A program made the position numbers and the translations under genes. A stretch of 64,000 bases of DNA from Vallitaleaceae bacterium 9-2 (GTDB lineage Bacteria > Bacillota > Clostridia > Lachnospirales > Vallitaleaceae): contig CP121691.1 in assembly GCA_038396585.1 (NCBI GenBank), positions 558,001 through 622,000 on the forward strand. Reading direction: 5' to 3'. This document shows, piece after piece, positions 1 through 8,955 of this stretch (within the stretch, counting starts at the first letter, position 1; every line of letters starts with the position of its first letter). The notes beneath the pieces are model-generated. The model worked only from the letters and a program-made list of their open reading frames with translations, was not told the origin of the DNA and did not search any database.

Positions 1-1
1 G

Positions 2-310
2 CTTGAAACATTTGGCGAACTTATTAAAGCAGCAGATTATAACATGGCTTTAATGGATTTAGAATCCGGTGCAGTCGATGCTGTTGCCATGGATGAAATT
101 GTTGCAAGATATCAATTAGGAAAAAGAGAAGGCGTATTTGAAGTGATGGATGAAGACATCTCGGCTGAAGAATACGGAGTAGGATTTTTGTTAGGCAATG
201 AAAGTTTACGTGATGACGTTCAAGAACAGCTTGTTGCTATGGCAAAAGATGGAACACTAAAAACAATATCTGAAAAATGGTTTGGAAGTGACGTTACAAC
301 CATTAAATAA
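2..310 (+). CDS. Amino-acid ABC transporter substrate-binding protein, C-terminal part (5' end outside window)
   Basis: The frame is open from base 2 to the stop at 308-310, giving the last ~102 residues of a protein whose start lies before the window. The tail, with a D-G-T-L-K-x-I-x-x-K-W-F-G pattern near the end, is the usual C-terminus of family 3 polar amino-acid binding proteins. These are secreted lipoproteins in Gram-positives that deliver an amino acid to a permease/ATPase pair, and exactly such a pair follows after 42 bases. The ligand cannot be read from this fragment. Confidence is high for the family and low for the substrate. Confidence 0.85.
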   Translation, partial: LETFGELIKAADYNMALMDLESGAVDAVAMDEIVARYQLGKREGVFEVMDEDISAEEYGVGFLLGNESLRDDVQEQLVAMAKDGTLKTISEKWFGSDVTTIK

Positions 311-352
311 TGGTTGAACTTCAGATACTAGTTTCAAGATAAGGAGAACGCT

Positions 353-1003
353 GTGAATTTATATGTATTATTGTCCGAGCTCGGACGTGGAATGCTAATA
401 TCAATTGAGATATTCGTATTAACTTTGATTATTTCGTTACCATTAGGTTTAGTGATTGCCTTTGGACGGATGGCAAAACAACCTGTTCTACGAATTTTCT
501 TTAAAATATATATATCGATTATGCGTGGGACACCACTTATGCTTCAGTTGATGGTTGTATACTTTGGACCCTATTATTTGTTTGGTATCTCCTTATCAAG
601 AGACTATAGGTTTTGGGCTGTAATTATTGGTTTTGGATTAAACTATGCAGCATACTTTGCGGAGATATACAGAGGAGGAATCGAGTCCATGCCCATTGGA
701 CAATATGAAGCGGCGAAGCTTCTTGGCTACGGCAAGGCGCAGACTTTCTTTCGTATTATCCTTCCACAAGTGATTAAGCGTATCATCCCTGCAATTACTA
801 ATGAGGTGATTACCTTGGTCAAGGATACATCCCTTGCCTTTGTCATCTCAGTAACAGAGATGTTTACAGTGGCAAAAGCTATCGCATCGGCCCAGGCGAA
901 TATGATGCCCTATGTGGCAGCAGGAATTTTCTACTATATCTTTAATTTTGTCGTAGCGACAACAATGGAAAAAATCGAAAAGAAATTAAGCTACTATCGA
1001 TAG
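353..1003 (+). CDS. Amino-acid ABC transporter permease (HisM/GlnP family)
   Basis: Membrane subunit (216 aa) of a polar amino-acid ABC importer. The first ~30 residues form a hydrophobic helix, several further membrane helices follow, and the EAA loop that docks on the ATPase is visible around residues 120-145 (YEAAKLLGYGKAQTFFRIILPQ). The start is a GTG at 353, chosen because AAGGAG at 341-346 sits at a good distance and no ATG is better placed. It lies between the binding-protein gene and the ATPase gene, 12 bases from the latter, so the three form one operon. Length is normal for the family. Substrate unknown; cystine or another polar amino acid is typical for this subfamily. Confidence 0.92.
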   Translation: MNLYVLLSELGRGMLISIEIFVLTLIISLPLGLVIAFGRMAKQPVLRIFFKIYISIMRGTPLMLQLMVVYFGPYYLFGISLSRDYRFWAVIIGFGLNYAAYFAEIYRGGIESMPIGQYEAAKLLGYGKAQTFFRIILPQVIKRIIPAITNEVITLVKDTSLAFVISVTEMFTVAKAIASAQANMMPYVAAGIFYYIFNFVVATTMEKIEKKLSYYR

Positions 1004-1015
1004 GAGGTTGACAAA

Positions 1016-1750
1016 ATGATTTTACTTGAAATGAAGAATATAAAAAAGCAGTTTGGTGACCTTCGTGTTATTCAAGATATTTCTTTGACCGTAAATGAAG
1101 GAGAAGTTGTTGCAATTATCGGTCCATCGGGATCTGGAAAGTCAACGTTATTACGATGTGCGACATTACTGGAAACGGTGGATGATGGAACGATTACTTA
1201 TCTTGGTGAGCAGGTTGATTATTCGAACCAGGAAAAGCTAAGAAGCATTCATCAATATTTTGGACTTGTGTTTCAGAACTTTAACCTATTTCCACATTTT
1301 TCGGTATTAAAAAATGTAGTGGACCCTTTGATTCATGTACAAAAAATAGAAAAAACAAAAGCCCATGCAATTGCTGGGCAAGTTCTTGATAAGATGGGCT
1401 TAAAAGATAAGGAAGATGCATATCCGTATCAATTATCAGGAGGTCAGCAACAACGTGTAAGTATCTCAAGAGCACTGGCGCTAAATCCCAAAATTCTTTT
1501 TTTTGATGAGCCAACCTCAGCACTTGACCCAGAACTTACAGGTGAAGTGTTGCGTGTTATTAAGGATTTGGCCAAAGACAAGATGACCATGGTAATTGTA
1601 ACCCATGAAATGAATTTTGCAAAAGAAGTCGCCGATCGGATTATCTTTATGGATGAAGGCGTTATTGTGGAAGAGGGAACTCCCGAAGAAGTCTTTGAAA
1701 ATACCAAAGCGGTTCGAACCAAAGCGTTTATTCGTCAAGTTGGGCAATAA
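1016..1750 (+). CDS. Amino-acid ABC transporter ATP-binding protein (GlnQ family)
   Basis: Cytoplasmic ATPase (244 aa) energising the importer encoded just upstream. Walker A (GPSGSGKST, about residues 37-45), the Q-loop ([10 protein letters not shown]), the ABC signature (LSGGQQQR), Walker B with catalytic Glu ([12 protein letters not shown]) and the switch His (VTHEM) are all intact. The ATG at 1016 follows TAGGAGG, which overlaps the stop of the permease gene. The last 23 bases overlap tail-to-tail with the MFS gene on the other strand, so no separate terminator fits between the two genes. Confidence 0.95.
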   Translation: MILLEMKNIKKQFGDLRVIQDISLTVNEGEVVAIIGPSGSGKSTLLRCATLLETVDDGTITYLGEQVDYSNQEKLRSIHQYFGLVFQNFNLFPHFSVLKNVVDPLIHVQKIEKTKAHAIAGQVLDKMGLKDKEDAYPYQLSGGQQQRVSISRALALNPKILFFDEPTSALDPELTGEVLRVIKDLAKDKMTMVIVTHEMNFAKEVADRIIFMDEGVIVEEGTPEEVFENTKAVRTKAFIRQVGQ

Positions 1751-2894
1751 TAAAAATGGACATTAGTCCAACTCCACCTGTAAAGATGAATCCAGTAACA
1801 AGACCAAAGGTATCGCCTATAAAACCTAAGAGAACAGGTCCTAAAACCATACCGATACCATAGATAGCCTGAAATAGGCCCATGGCACTGGCACGATGAT
1901 CTCTAGCTACATTTTGGATGCCGAGCCCCATAAGTAGAGGAAAGACCATGCTTCGCCCGATTCCGCTGATAAACTGGGCAATGTATAGCCCGGTGAGCGT
2001 AGGAATAAAAGGCATAAGAATACATAAAAAAGCACTGATGAGAGAACCAATCGTGAGTGTTTTTTTTATGCCCCAAAGTCGAGGAAACAAATCGCCGGCT
2101 AGGCGAGATATAAAAATCGCCGGAATAATAGCGAGAATGGTTAAAAAGCTTAGTTGAAGATTAACAGCACCCATTTTTTTGGCAAGTACCGGAACAAAGC
2201 CAAAAGCAGAAGCGAAGGTGATAAGTTGAGAAAGAATGGCTAAGCTAGACACACGTACAAGTGTTGGATTTTTAGCAACATCAAGATAATCCTTCAAGTG
2301 AAAAGCACGCTTTGTATGATTAACTTCAGTAATGAATAAGGCAATCAAAAAACCAATACATGCTCCAATAAGTGCAAGTAAGAACAAGTATCTTGGACCA
2401 AAACGCCAGGAGATAAATCCACCGATGATCATGGAAATCATTTGTCCCAAGGCATTATAGGAATTAATATATCCTACAGATTTTGTGGCTTCCTTTTCGT
2501 GAAAATAGCTGGAAAAAAGTACAGTGAACACCACCCATGTTGCAGCGGAGACACCAGCAAGTAGTCGTGTGATAAGTAAGCTCATGGCACTAGGATGGAT
2601 AAAGGTGATAAGTGAGCTTATGATAGCGACAAGTAATCCCAAGAGGATAAAGGGCTTACGGCGCCCCAATAGGTCAGAAAAAATGCCCAAAGGAATACGC
2701 AGCAAAAGTTGGGTTAAACCATAAGAACCGGTAATGATTCCGATAAACTTATAGGAAGCACCGAGTGCGTCGGCGTAGGTGGATAACTCCGGCACATATG
2801 CATAGAGAGAAAACCAAAAAAAACCGGTTGATAAGGCGAAGATGGTAATCATAGTTTGCGAAGATTTTGTGTGTGGGGTTGTCGATGAATGCAT
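1728..2894 (-). CDS. MFS transporter
   Basis: Protein of 388 aa with about 12 hydrophobic segments, the normal size of a major facilitator. The loop between helices 2 and 3 carries a G-x-x-x-D-x-x-G-R-R-K-type signature ([12 protein letters not shown], around residues 72-83). The ATG at 2894 is preceded by GGAGGAAAGGACAC. It lies 16 bases downstream of selU and is likely the last gene of the selD-selU transcript. The substrate cannot be inferred from the sequence; a link to selenium uptake or export is only suggested by the operon. It converges on, and overlaps by 23 bp, the ABC ATPase gene. Confidence 0.85.
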   Translation of the reverse strand: MHSSTTPHTKSSQTMITIFALSTGFFWFSLYAYVPELSTYADALGASYKFIGIITGSYGLTQLLLRIPLGIFSDLLGRRKPFILLGLLVAIISSLITFIHPSAMSLLITRLLAGVSAATWVVFTVLFSSYFHEKEATKSVGYINSYNALGQMISMIIGGFISWRFGPRYLFLLALIGACIGFLIALFITEVNHTKRAFHLKDYLDVAKNPTLVRVSSLAILSQLITFASAFGFVPVLAKKMGAVNLQLSFLTILAIIPAIFISRLAGDLFPRLWGIKKTLTIGSLISAFLCILMPFIPTLTGLYIAQFISGIGRSMVFPLLMGLGIQNVARDHRASAMGLFQAIYGIGMVLGPVLLGFIGDTFGLVTGFIFTGGVGLMSIFIIAQLDE

Positions 2895-2910
2895 GTGTCC
2901 TTTCCTCCGA

Positions 2911-4032
2911 TTAATGTAAGCTTTTTAGTAAATACTCTTTGACTTCAGAAGCATTGCCTCTAAAGATGATTTTATCTACATTATTATCCATTTGATAATT
3001 GTACATAGGATCATAATAATCAGCCAGTAGGATATGAATCCATGCAGTATGAGCCTGTGTAAAACCGCTATGCAGTTGTTCATCATATGCTTGTTGGACC
3101 AAGGCGACTAAGTTTTGATAGGCGAGTCCTCCAAGGCGTTTTTTCATTTTAGTTAGACTAGTGATTACATATTCAAACCATTTTTGAAGCCCGACGTCTT
3201 GACCAAAGGCTTGAATATAGTGTGATTGAGCTTCGATAACATACTCTTGATAGGTTATGTTTACACGTTCTTCCAGTGGGGCTTCCAAGATAACCAGGTT
3301 TTTTTGATTCCAAAATGTGACAAGTGGCTTTGGCAAAAAACATCGTCCGACGTTGCGCCCTTCATCTTCTAGTATAAGATGGTTAAGCCCACGTTCTTGC
3401 ATTTGAATAAGCTGATAGGCTAAGTGGTTTTCAAAATTGATTTGTGTGGGTTGAGGTTCAATATGGTTGCCAAAGGAGCTTCCTCTGTGGTGAGCGATGC
3501 CCTCTAAATCTAAAAAGCGAACGGTTTGAGGAAAACGCTGGTCAAGCTCTTTGAGGAGGATGGTTTTTCCGGAGCCGGTATGCCCCCCAAGGCGTATGGG
3601 GCTATACGTATGTGTGTCAGGATTTAAGGCATCAATGAGATAGTTTCGAAAAGCTTTATAGCCTCCTTCAAGACGAACAATAGGCTTTCCTGTAGCTTCC
3701 TGTATCCATTCCTGACTGATGCGCGAGCGTTGACCACCGCGAAAGCAATAAAGCATCGCGGTAGGATGTGCATGAATAAACTCGCTCCAAGCTTTTATTT
3801 TTTTTGCTTTATTTTCACCTGAAACCAATTGATAACCAAGGTCAACGGCTTCGTCGTGACCTTTTTTCTTGTACTCTATTCCAATAACATGCCGCTCCTG
3901 ATTATCCATAAGCGGAAGGTTTGTAGCGCCTAAAAAAGCGCCTTTTTCGTATTCTATTGGTGCCCGTACATCAATTAACGGAGTCTCATTGAGGACAATC
4001 TGTTTAAAATCTTTTGTTGTTTGAAAATTCAT
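2911..4032 (-). CDS. selU: tRNA 2-selenouridine synthase
   Basis: SelU (also MnmH/YbbB; 373 aa, the usual length) replaces sulfur by selenium at the wobble 2-thiouridine of some tRNAs, using selenophosphate and a geranylated intermediate. The N-terminal rhodanese domain has its catalytic Cys at residue 96 (YCFRGGQRS), and a P-loop follows at 149-157 (GGHTGSGKT). The ATG at 4032 has an AAAGG site. The gene lies 11 bases after selD on the same strand, which makes the pathway self-contained: SelD makes selenophosphate and SelU uses it. No selA, selB or tRNA-Sec gene is in the window, so the local use of selenium is tRNA modification. Confidence 0.95.
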   Translation of the reverse strand: MNFQTTKDFKQIVLNETPLIDVRAPIEYEKGAFLGATNLPLMDNQERHVIGIEYKKKGHDEAVDLGYQLVSGENKAKKIKAWSEFIHAHPTAMLYCFRGGQRSRISQEWIQEATGKPIVRLEGGYKAFRNYLIDALNPDTHTYSPIRLGGHTGSGKTILLKELDQRFPQTVRFLDLEGIAHHRGSSFGNHIEPQPTQINFENHLAYQLIQMQERGLNHLILEDEGRNVGRCFLPKPLVTFWNQKNLVILEAPLEERVNITYQEYVIEAQSHYIQAFGQDVGLQKWFEYVITSLTKMKKRLGGLAYQNLVALVQQAYDEQLHSGFTQAHTAWIHILLADYYDPMYNYQMDNNVDKIIFRGNASEVKEYLLKSLH

Positions 4033-4043
4033 AGTGGACCTTT

Positions 4044-5075
4044 CTACTTGACATATACGAGCTTGTCTTTGGCTTCGTGTGTATATCCGATAGGATTTAA
4101 GTCAAGACCATGTTTTTGCGTAAGTTCTTTAAATGCAGCTACAGCGTCTTTGCGCACAATTGTCAGTAAGCCGCCGGATGTCTGTGCATCACAGAGGATG
4201 ATTTCTTGCTCTTTTGTCATCGGTGCAAGATGGTGACCATAGCTCTTAAAGTTGTTGCGCGTACCTCCAGGAATACAGTCTAGGTGATAGTATTTTAAGG
4301 TGTTAGGTAAAAGAGGGACTTGATCGTAGAGAATAGTTGCTGATATATGGCTACCTTCACAAATCTCAGTAAGATGACCCATTAATCCAAATCCGGTAAC
4401 ATCCGTTAAGGCAACGACTCCATCAAGTTGTGCGATTTCATAGCCGATTTTATTTAGAGTACGCATTGCTTCGATAGCAGGATCGATATGGCCTTCTTCG
4501 ATTTTTTTGCGTTTTTGAGCTGTCGATAGGATTCCGATACCCAAAGGTTTTGTTAAAAATATCTCGCAGTCGGGAGTTGCCGTGTTATTTTGTTTTAGGT
4601 ATTGATTTTCAACTAAGCCAGTAACAGCGAGCCCAAAGATGGGTTCAGGTGAGTCAATAGAATGCCCTCCGGCCAAAGGGATACCTGCAGCTTCACAAAT
4701 ATTACGGCCACCATCGATTACTTTTTTTGCAATATCCGGGTCAATGGTATGAATAGGCCATCCTAAAATCGCAATAGCCATGAGTGGTTTTCCGCCCATA
4801 GCATAGACATCACTAATAGCATTGGTTGCGGCAATTTGCCCAAAGGTAAAAGGATCATCAACAATCGGCATGAAAAAATCGGTAGTGCTTAAAATAGATG
4901 TACCATTTCCAAGGTCAAATGCAGCAGCATCATCCTTTGAACTGTTTCCGACTAAAAGCTGTGGAAAGTGGCTGGTTTCCATTTCGGTTTTTAAGATTTT
5001 ATCTAATATTGCCGGAGCAATTTTGCAGCCACAACCTGCACCATGACTGTATTCGGTTAGTTTAATTTCTGACAT
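4044..5075 (-). CDS. selD: Selenide, water dikinase (selenophosphate synthase)
   Basis: SelD (343 aa) makes selenophosphate from selenide and ATP. The catalytic motif is at the N-terminus: GAGCGCK, where Cys15 and Lys18 correspond to the essential Cys17 and Lys20 of the E. coli enzyme. The catalytic position is Cys and not selenocysteine, so the gene does not itself need UGA recoding. The AIRS-type ATP-binding fold is supported by conserved Asp-rich stretches (DDAAAFDLG, DVTGFGLMGHL). The start ATG at 5075 follows AGGAGGAAAAAA. First gene of the minus-strand selD-selU-MFS cluster. An ATTATA block at 5126-5131 gives a TATAAT -10 on the minus strand, but I see no convincing -35. Confidence 0.96.
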   Translation of the reverse strand: MSEIKLTEYSHGAGCGCKIAPAILDKILKTEMETSHFPQLLVGNSSKDDAAAFDLGNGTSILSTTDFFMPIVDDPFTFGQIAATNAISDVYAMGGKPLMAIAILGWPIHTIDPDIAKKVIDGGRNICEAAGIPLAGGHSIDSPEPIFGLAVTGLVENQYLKQNNTATPDCEIFLTKPLGIGILSTAQKRKKIEEGHIDPAIEAMRTLNKIGYEIAQLDGVVALTDVTGFGLMGHLTEICEGSHISATILYDQVPLLPNTLKYYHLDCIPGGTRNNFKSYGHHLAPMTKEQEIILCDAQTSGGLLTIVRKDAVAAFKELTQKHGLDLNPIGYTHEAKDKLVYVK

Positions 5076-5183
5076 TTTTTTCCTCCTAAAGTATGTTTTT
5101 ACATTTACTCTTTGCTTTACTCTCCATTATATCATATTATTGAAGGAGGCGAAAAAAGATTTGAACAAAGAGGAGAAAAGTCA

Positions 5184-5831
5184 ATGTATAAAGGAATAAT
5201 ATTTGATATGGATGGTGTCTTGCTTGAGACGGAACAGTATCACCTAGAAGCTTGGCGCCAAGTATTTAGTCATTATGATGTGTCTTTAACCCTTGAACAA
5301 TATCAAGATAAGTGCCAATCGCAAGGGCGTGAACAAGCAATAAAAAATATCTTAGGAACGGTAAGTGCATCAACGATTGATCAGATTTCCATGGAAAAAA
5401 AAGAGGCATATGAACAAATAATTAATACTCAAGGAGTAACGCTTTTTAAAGATGCACAAAAACTATTGGAGCGATTAAAAAAGCAGGATATTAAACTTGC
5501 CATTGCGTCATCATCGAAAAGTGCTCGTATGGTCATTGAAAAGACAAAATATGCGCATATGTTTATGCATATAGTCACCGGAGCGGATGTTGCCAAGAAT
5601 AAACCCAGTCCACAAATTTTTGAAAAAGCACAGCATCTGTTGGGTTTAGACCCAAAAGAGGTTGTTGTCATTGAAGACTCTATTGTAGGTATTTATGGAG
5701 CGCTGGATGCTCAGATGGATGTTATCGGGATTAATCGTCACGACTCGCTAGCATCTTTAGACAAGCAGATACAAGAAAATGAAGGAAGATTAAAAGTCAT
5801 ACAATCCCTTGATGAAATATTTAATTCTTAA
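5184..5831 (+). CDS. HAD-superfamily hydrolase, beta-phosphoglucomutase-like
   Basis: Cytoplasmic phosphatase/phosphomutase of 215 aa. Motif I (FDMDGVLLE, nucleophile Asp8 and acid/base Asp10), motif II (ASSSKSAR, around 115-122), the motif III Lys (KNKPSPQIF) and motif IV (VVIEDSIVGI) are all present, matching the beta-phosphoglucomutase/phosphatase-like subfamily. The frame is open further upstream to 5112, but AGGAGAAAAG lies directly before the ATG at 5184 and the family begins there, so this start is used. The substrate is probably a sugar phosphate and cannot be narrowed down. It stands alone, divergent from selD, and is followed by the promoter of the next gene. Confidence 0.85.
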   Translation: MYKGIIFDMDGVLLETEQYHLEAWRQVFSHYDVSLTLEQYQDKCQSQGREQAIKNILGTVSASTIDQISMEKKEAYEQIINTQGVTLFKDAQKLLERLKKQDIKLAIASSSKSARMVIEKTKYAHMFMHIVTGADVAKNKPSPQIFEKAQHLLGLDPKEVVVIEDSIVGIYGALDAQMDVIGINRHDSLASLDKQIQENEGRLKVIQSLDEIFNS

Positions 5832-5835
5832 TAGC

Positions 5836-5871
5836 TTGACTATTGTTATGAAATCTGGGCTATGATATAAT
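5836..5871 (+). promoter_or_regulatory. SigA-type promoter for the ddl-helicase pair
   Basis: TATAAT at 5866-5871 with TTGTTA at 5843-5848 gives a 17-base spacer. An overlapping TTGACT (5836-5841) with TATGAT (5861-5866) and 19 bases is an alternative. It lies about 65 bases upstream of the ligase start. Confidence 0.55.
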
Positions 5872-5934
5872 TCAAATGTTAAGCATTCCTATGGATGCCA
5901 ATTCATAAGTTCATTAGAAAAGGAAGGAGAAAGC

Positions 5935-7122
5935 ATGAAACTACATGTGGGTGTTTTTTTCGGTGGTAAAGCGACAGAACATGAAGTGTCGGTGATTTCA
6001 GCAATACAAGCAATAGAAAATATGGATAAGGATAAATATGAAATTATTCCAATATATATAGCTAAGGATGAGACGTTCTATACAGGCGATGCCTTATTAG
6101 ACATTAAAAATTATAAAGATATGACAGCGCTATTAAATAGCTGTTCACAATGTGGATTTGAAAAATGTAAGGGTGAAGAAAAGGTGGAACTTTTAAAGGT
6201 TCCTAGTAAGCTCTTTAGTAAAAAACTGGGGTATTTTGAGCTGGCTTTTCCAATTTTACATGGGAATAAAGGGGAAAATGGAGGTGTACAAGGATTGTTA
6301 GAAATGCTTTCAATCCCTTATGTAGGCTCCAATGTTTTAGCATCCGGAATTAGTATGGATAAAGATATATCCAAAATTGTTGCGACATCAGTAGGTATTC
6401 CAGTGATTGATTTTGTCGCAGTGGATAAATACGCATATTATAAAAAAAGCGAAGATGTATTGACGCAGATTTTGCAAAAGTTAGTTTTTCCAATGATTAT
6501 AAAGCCTGCAGGTGGTGGATCAAGTATTGGAATTGAAGTTGCCAAAAACTCGCAACAATTAAGAGCTGCTATAGAGCAAGCCTTTAACTACGATGTAAAA
6601 CTTATTATTGAAAACAAGGTAGACAATATACGGGAGGTCAACTGTTCAGTGCTTGGAGATATTGAACAGGCAAAAGCATCTGTTATTGAAGAACCAAGTA
6701 CAGCAGATGAGATTTTATCCTTTAATGATAAGTATATGCAAAACAGTACAAAAGGCATGAGTAGTGCAAAACGACAAATTCCCGCCGATATTGATGCTAA
6801 GATGCAAAAGGATATTGAAGACTATTCAATTGCTATTTTTCAAAAGTACGGGTGTTCAGGTGTTGTTAGAATTGACTATATTATTGATACCGATAAAAAC
6901 CAAGTCTATTTTAATGAGATTAATCCGATCCCAGGCTCCTTATCCTTTTATTTATGGGAACCTAGTGGGTTAAAATACAAGCAATTACTCGATGAGTTGA
7001 TTCGTCTTGGGATTAAGCGCCATCAGCGTAATAATGAATTTAATTATTCTTTTGAAAATAATTTATTTGCTTCAAACAGTCTTGGAATGAAAGGGAAATT
7101 AAAAGGCGGTTCCAATGGGTGA
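5935..7122 (+). CDS. ddl: D-alanine--D-alanine ligase family protein
   Basis: ATP-grasp ligase (395 aa) of the family that joins two D-alanines for peptidoglycan precursors in the cytoplasm. The N-terminus (GVFFGGKATEHEVSV) is typical, the ATP-grasp core follows, and the metal/product-binding end reads FNEINPIPGS, as in true Ddl enzymes. The protein is longer than many Ddl proteins. Part of the excess is an N-terminal insertion with three cysteines (C70, C73, C78), and there is a tail of about 30 residues. The ATG at 5935 follows AAGGAGA. Its 3' end overlaps the helicase gene by 8 bases. D-Ala-D-Ala ligation is the likely role; another D-Ala-D-X specificity cannot be excluded. Confidence 0.85.
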   Translation: MKLHVGVFFGGKATEHEVSVISAIQAIENMDKDKYEIIPIYIAKDETFYTGDALLDIKNYKDMTALLNSCSQCGFEKCKGEEKVELLKVPSKLFSKKLGYFELAFPILHGNKGENGGVQGLLEMLSIPYVGSNVLASGISMDKDISKIVATSVGIPVIDFVAVDKYAYYKKSEDVLTQILQKLVFPMIIKPAGGGSSIGIEVAKNSQQLRAAIEQAFNYDVKLIIENKVDNIREVNCSVLGDIEQAKASVIEEPSTADEILSFNDKYMQNSTKGMSSAKRQIPADIDAKMQKDIEDYSIAIFQKYGCSGVVRIDYIIDTDKNQVYFNEINPIPGSLSFYLWEPSGLKYKQLLDELIRLGIKRHQRNNEFNYSFENNLFASNSLGMKGKLKGGSNG

Positions 7123-8524
7123 GCGTTTTAAAGATAGATATGACTTGAATGCTTCGATTATCAAAAGTTTGAATATGCTAGGCTATTATCAACCAACAGA
7201 AGTTCAAAAACGAGTAATTGTTGATGCCTTAGATGGACAAGACCTTGTAGTTCAAGCGGATACAGGAAGTGGGAAAACAGCAGGATTTGGCATTCCTATT
7301 GTTGAAAATGTTCAGGTTCTAAATAACTGTGTTCAAGTGTTAATATTGACCCCTACCCGGGAATTAGCTGTTCAAGTGAGTGAAGAAATACAAAAGATAG
7401 GAAAATATAAACGTATACGAACATTGCCTGTTTATGGAAGACAAAATATTGACATTCAAATACATCAATTAAAACAAAGAGTACATATTGTTGTAGGGAC
7501 ACCAGGTCGTGTAATCGACCTGTTTGATAAGGGGCACTTGGTATTAGATCAGCTTAAGGTATTAGTCTTAGATGAGGCGGATGAGCTTTTACGACGAGGG
7601 TTTTTAGATAGTGTCACAGGTCTTATGAACCAATTACCTTCTAATCGACAGACTTTGCTTTTTTCCGCGACGATGCCAGAGCGCGTGGTGACATTGGCAA
7701 AAGAGTACATGAACGATCCGACGCATATTGAAGTGGATTCTATTATTGATGAAAAAGAGCTTATTGAATCCTTTTCTAAAACAACCCAGTCCTTGGATAA
7801 GACAAAGACACTCTTTGAGATTATTAAGCAGTTAGAACCAGACCAGTGTCTGGTTTTTTGTAATACCAAGCTAGATGTAGAACGGGTGTATCAATCCATG
7901 TGCAGAAAGTATAAAAATGTTCACATGCTTCATGGAGATATGCCTCAAAAACAAAGGCTTAAGCAGATCCAGTGGTTTAAAGAAGGAAAAACGACCTATC
8001 TGGTAGCCACTGACTTGGCAGCGCGCGGTCTGCATATACATCAGTTACCTTTGGTTATTAACTATGACTTACCTGTGGATGTGCAAAACTATACCCACCG
8101 GATCGGACGAACAGGACGTGAGGGCAATAAAGGGGTTGCAATCAGTATTATCGGTCCGGCTGACGAATATAAAGTGCAAGATATTGAAGGGTATTTACGG
8201 ACAACTTTTAACGAATTGCCAACAAGCTATGCTTTGCCAACGAGAGCAAAAAAAGAGAGAGATACACAAAAACGTGATGAGGGATTTAAAGATATTACAC
8301 TACTTCGTATTTCAGCCGGCAAGCAAAAGAAAATACGGGCAGGTGATGTCGTCGGTGCTCTTTGCAATTTGGATGGTATCGATCAGCAAGATATTGGCGT
8401 GATTGATATACGTGACCGATTTACGTATGTTGAGATTTTTAACCATAAAGGGGATAAAGTAGTAAAACAATTGAATGGAATGACAATAAAAAACAAAGTA
8501 GTTAATGTTAGCAAAATGAAATAA
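7115..8524 (+). CDS. DEAD-box ATP-dependent RNA helicase, DbpA-like
   Basis: RNA helicase of 469 aa with all motifs: Q-motif region (YYQPTEVQ), I (ADTGSGKT, 48-55), Ia (PTRELAVQ), Ib (GTPGR), II (DEAD), III (SAT), V (ATDLAARGLHI) and VI (HRIGRTGR). The last ~75 residues look like the DbpA RNA-binding domain, which directs related enzymes to 23S rRNA during large-subunit assembly. The ATG at 7115 overlaps the end of ddl by 8 bases, so the two are co-transcribed and probably translationally coupled. A role in ribosome assembly is inferred from the family. Confidence 0.9.
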   Translation: MGERFKDRYDLNASIIKSLNMLGYYQPTEVQKRVIVDALDGQDLVVQADTGSGKTAGFGIPIVENVQVLNNCVQVLILTPTRELAVQVSEEIQKIGKYKRIRTLPVYGRQNIDIQIHQLKQRVHIVVGTPGRVIDLFDKGHLVLDQLKVLVLDEADELLRRGFLDSVTGLMNQLPSNRQTLLFSATMPERVVTLAKEYMNDPTHIEVDSIIDEKELIESFSKTTQSLDKTKTLFEIIKQLEPDQCLVFCNTKLDVERVYQSMCRKYKNVHMLHGDMPQKQRLKQIQWFKEGKTTYLVATDLAARGLHIHQLPLVINYDLPVDVQNYTHRIGRTGREGNKGVAISIIGPADEYKVQDIEGYLRTTFNELPTSYALPTRAKKERDTQKRDEGFKDITLLRISAGKQKKIRAGDVVGALCNLDGIDQQDIGVIDIRDRFTYVEIFNHKGDKVVKQLNGMTIKNKVVNVSKMK

Positions 8525-8557
8525 TAGAGCTCATGTTAACGTATAACTTTGAATAGA

Positions 8558-8773
8558 TTATTCTCTTTTTAGTGATTTTAATTCTTCTTTTATTTCATTT
8601 ACAACTTTCAAACTATCTGATAAATTGAAAATTGTAGATTGATATTTTTCTTCACGTTCATTTTGTTTTAAATCACGTCTTTCTTGATATTTTATAGTAT
8701 ATAAAATTAATCCAACAGCTAACGTAGCCCACATGCCTTGTGTTACTGCGACTTGTAAAAGTTCTGATTCCAT
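8558..8773 (-). CDS. BhlA/UviB-family holin-like protein
   Basis: Small protein of 71 aa with one N-terminal membrane segment (about residues 8-28, GMWATLAVGLILYTIKY) followed by a charged helix rich in Glu and Lys. This is the layout of the BhlA/UviB family of phage- and bacteriocin-associated holin-like peptides, which are thought to permeabilise the membrane to release a protein. The ATG at 8773 has AAAGGA 11 bases upstream. It lies 182 bases downstream of a TcdR/UviA-like sigma factor gene on the same strand, the pairing known from uviA-uviB of a Clostridium perfringens bacteriocin plasmid. Function is inferred from family layout and neighbourhood. Confidence 0.72.
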   Translation of the reverse strand: MESELLQVAVTQGMWATLAVGLILYTIKYQERRDLKQNEREEKYQSTIFNLSDSLKVVNEIKEELKSLKRE

Positions 8774-8817
8774 ATTGTTATTTTATCCTTTCTTAATATT
8801 ACGTACTTAAGCATAAA

Positions 8818-8845
8818 GAAAAAGCTGGGGATATAAAGCTTTTTC
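8818..8845. other. 9-bp inverted repeat between sigma factor and holin genes
   Basis: GAAAAAGCT (8818-8826) and AGCTTTTTC (8837-8845) form a perfect stem with a 10-base loop. Read on the minus strand it is followed by TTTAT, so it could be a weak terminator for the sigma gene or a leader hairpin of the holin gene. Confidence 0.4.
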
Positions 8846-8955
8846 ATTTTATGAGAGGTTTTATTACGCAGATACTTCAGATATACTACTTTGCAATCGT
8901 ATTTATTCTTTTATTATTTATTCAATGATTGATATTATTTTATTACCTGATAAAA

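Noticed and set aside
4044-5075. Selenocysteine-containing SelD
   Set aside because: The catalytic codon encodes Cys (GCGCK) and no in-frame UGA is present.
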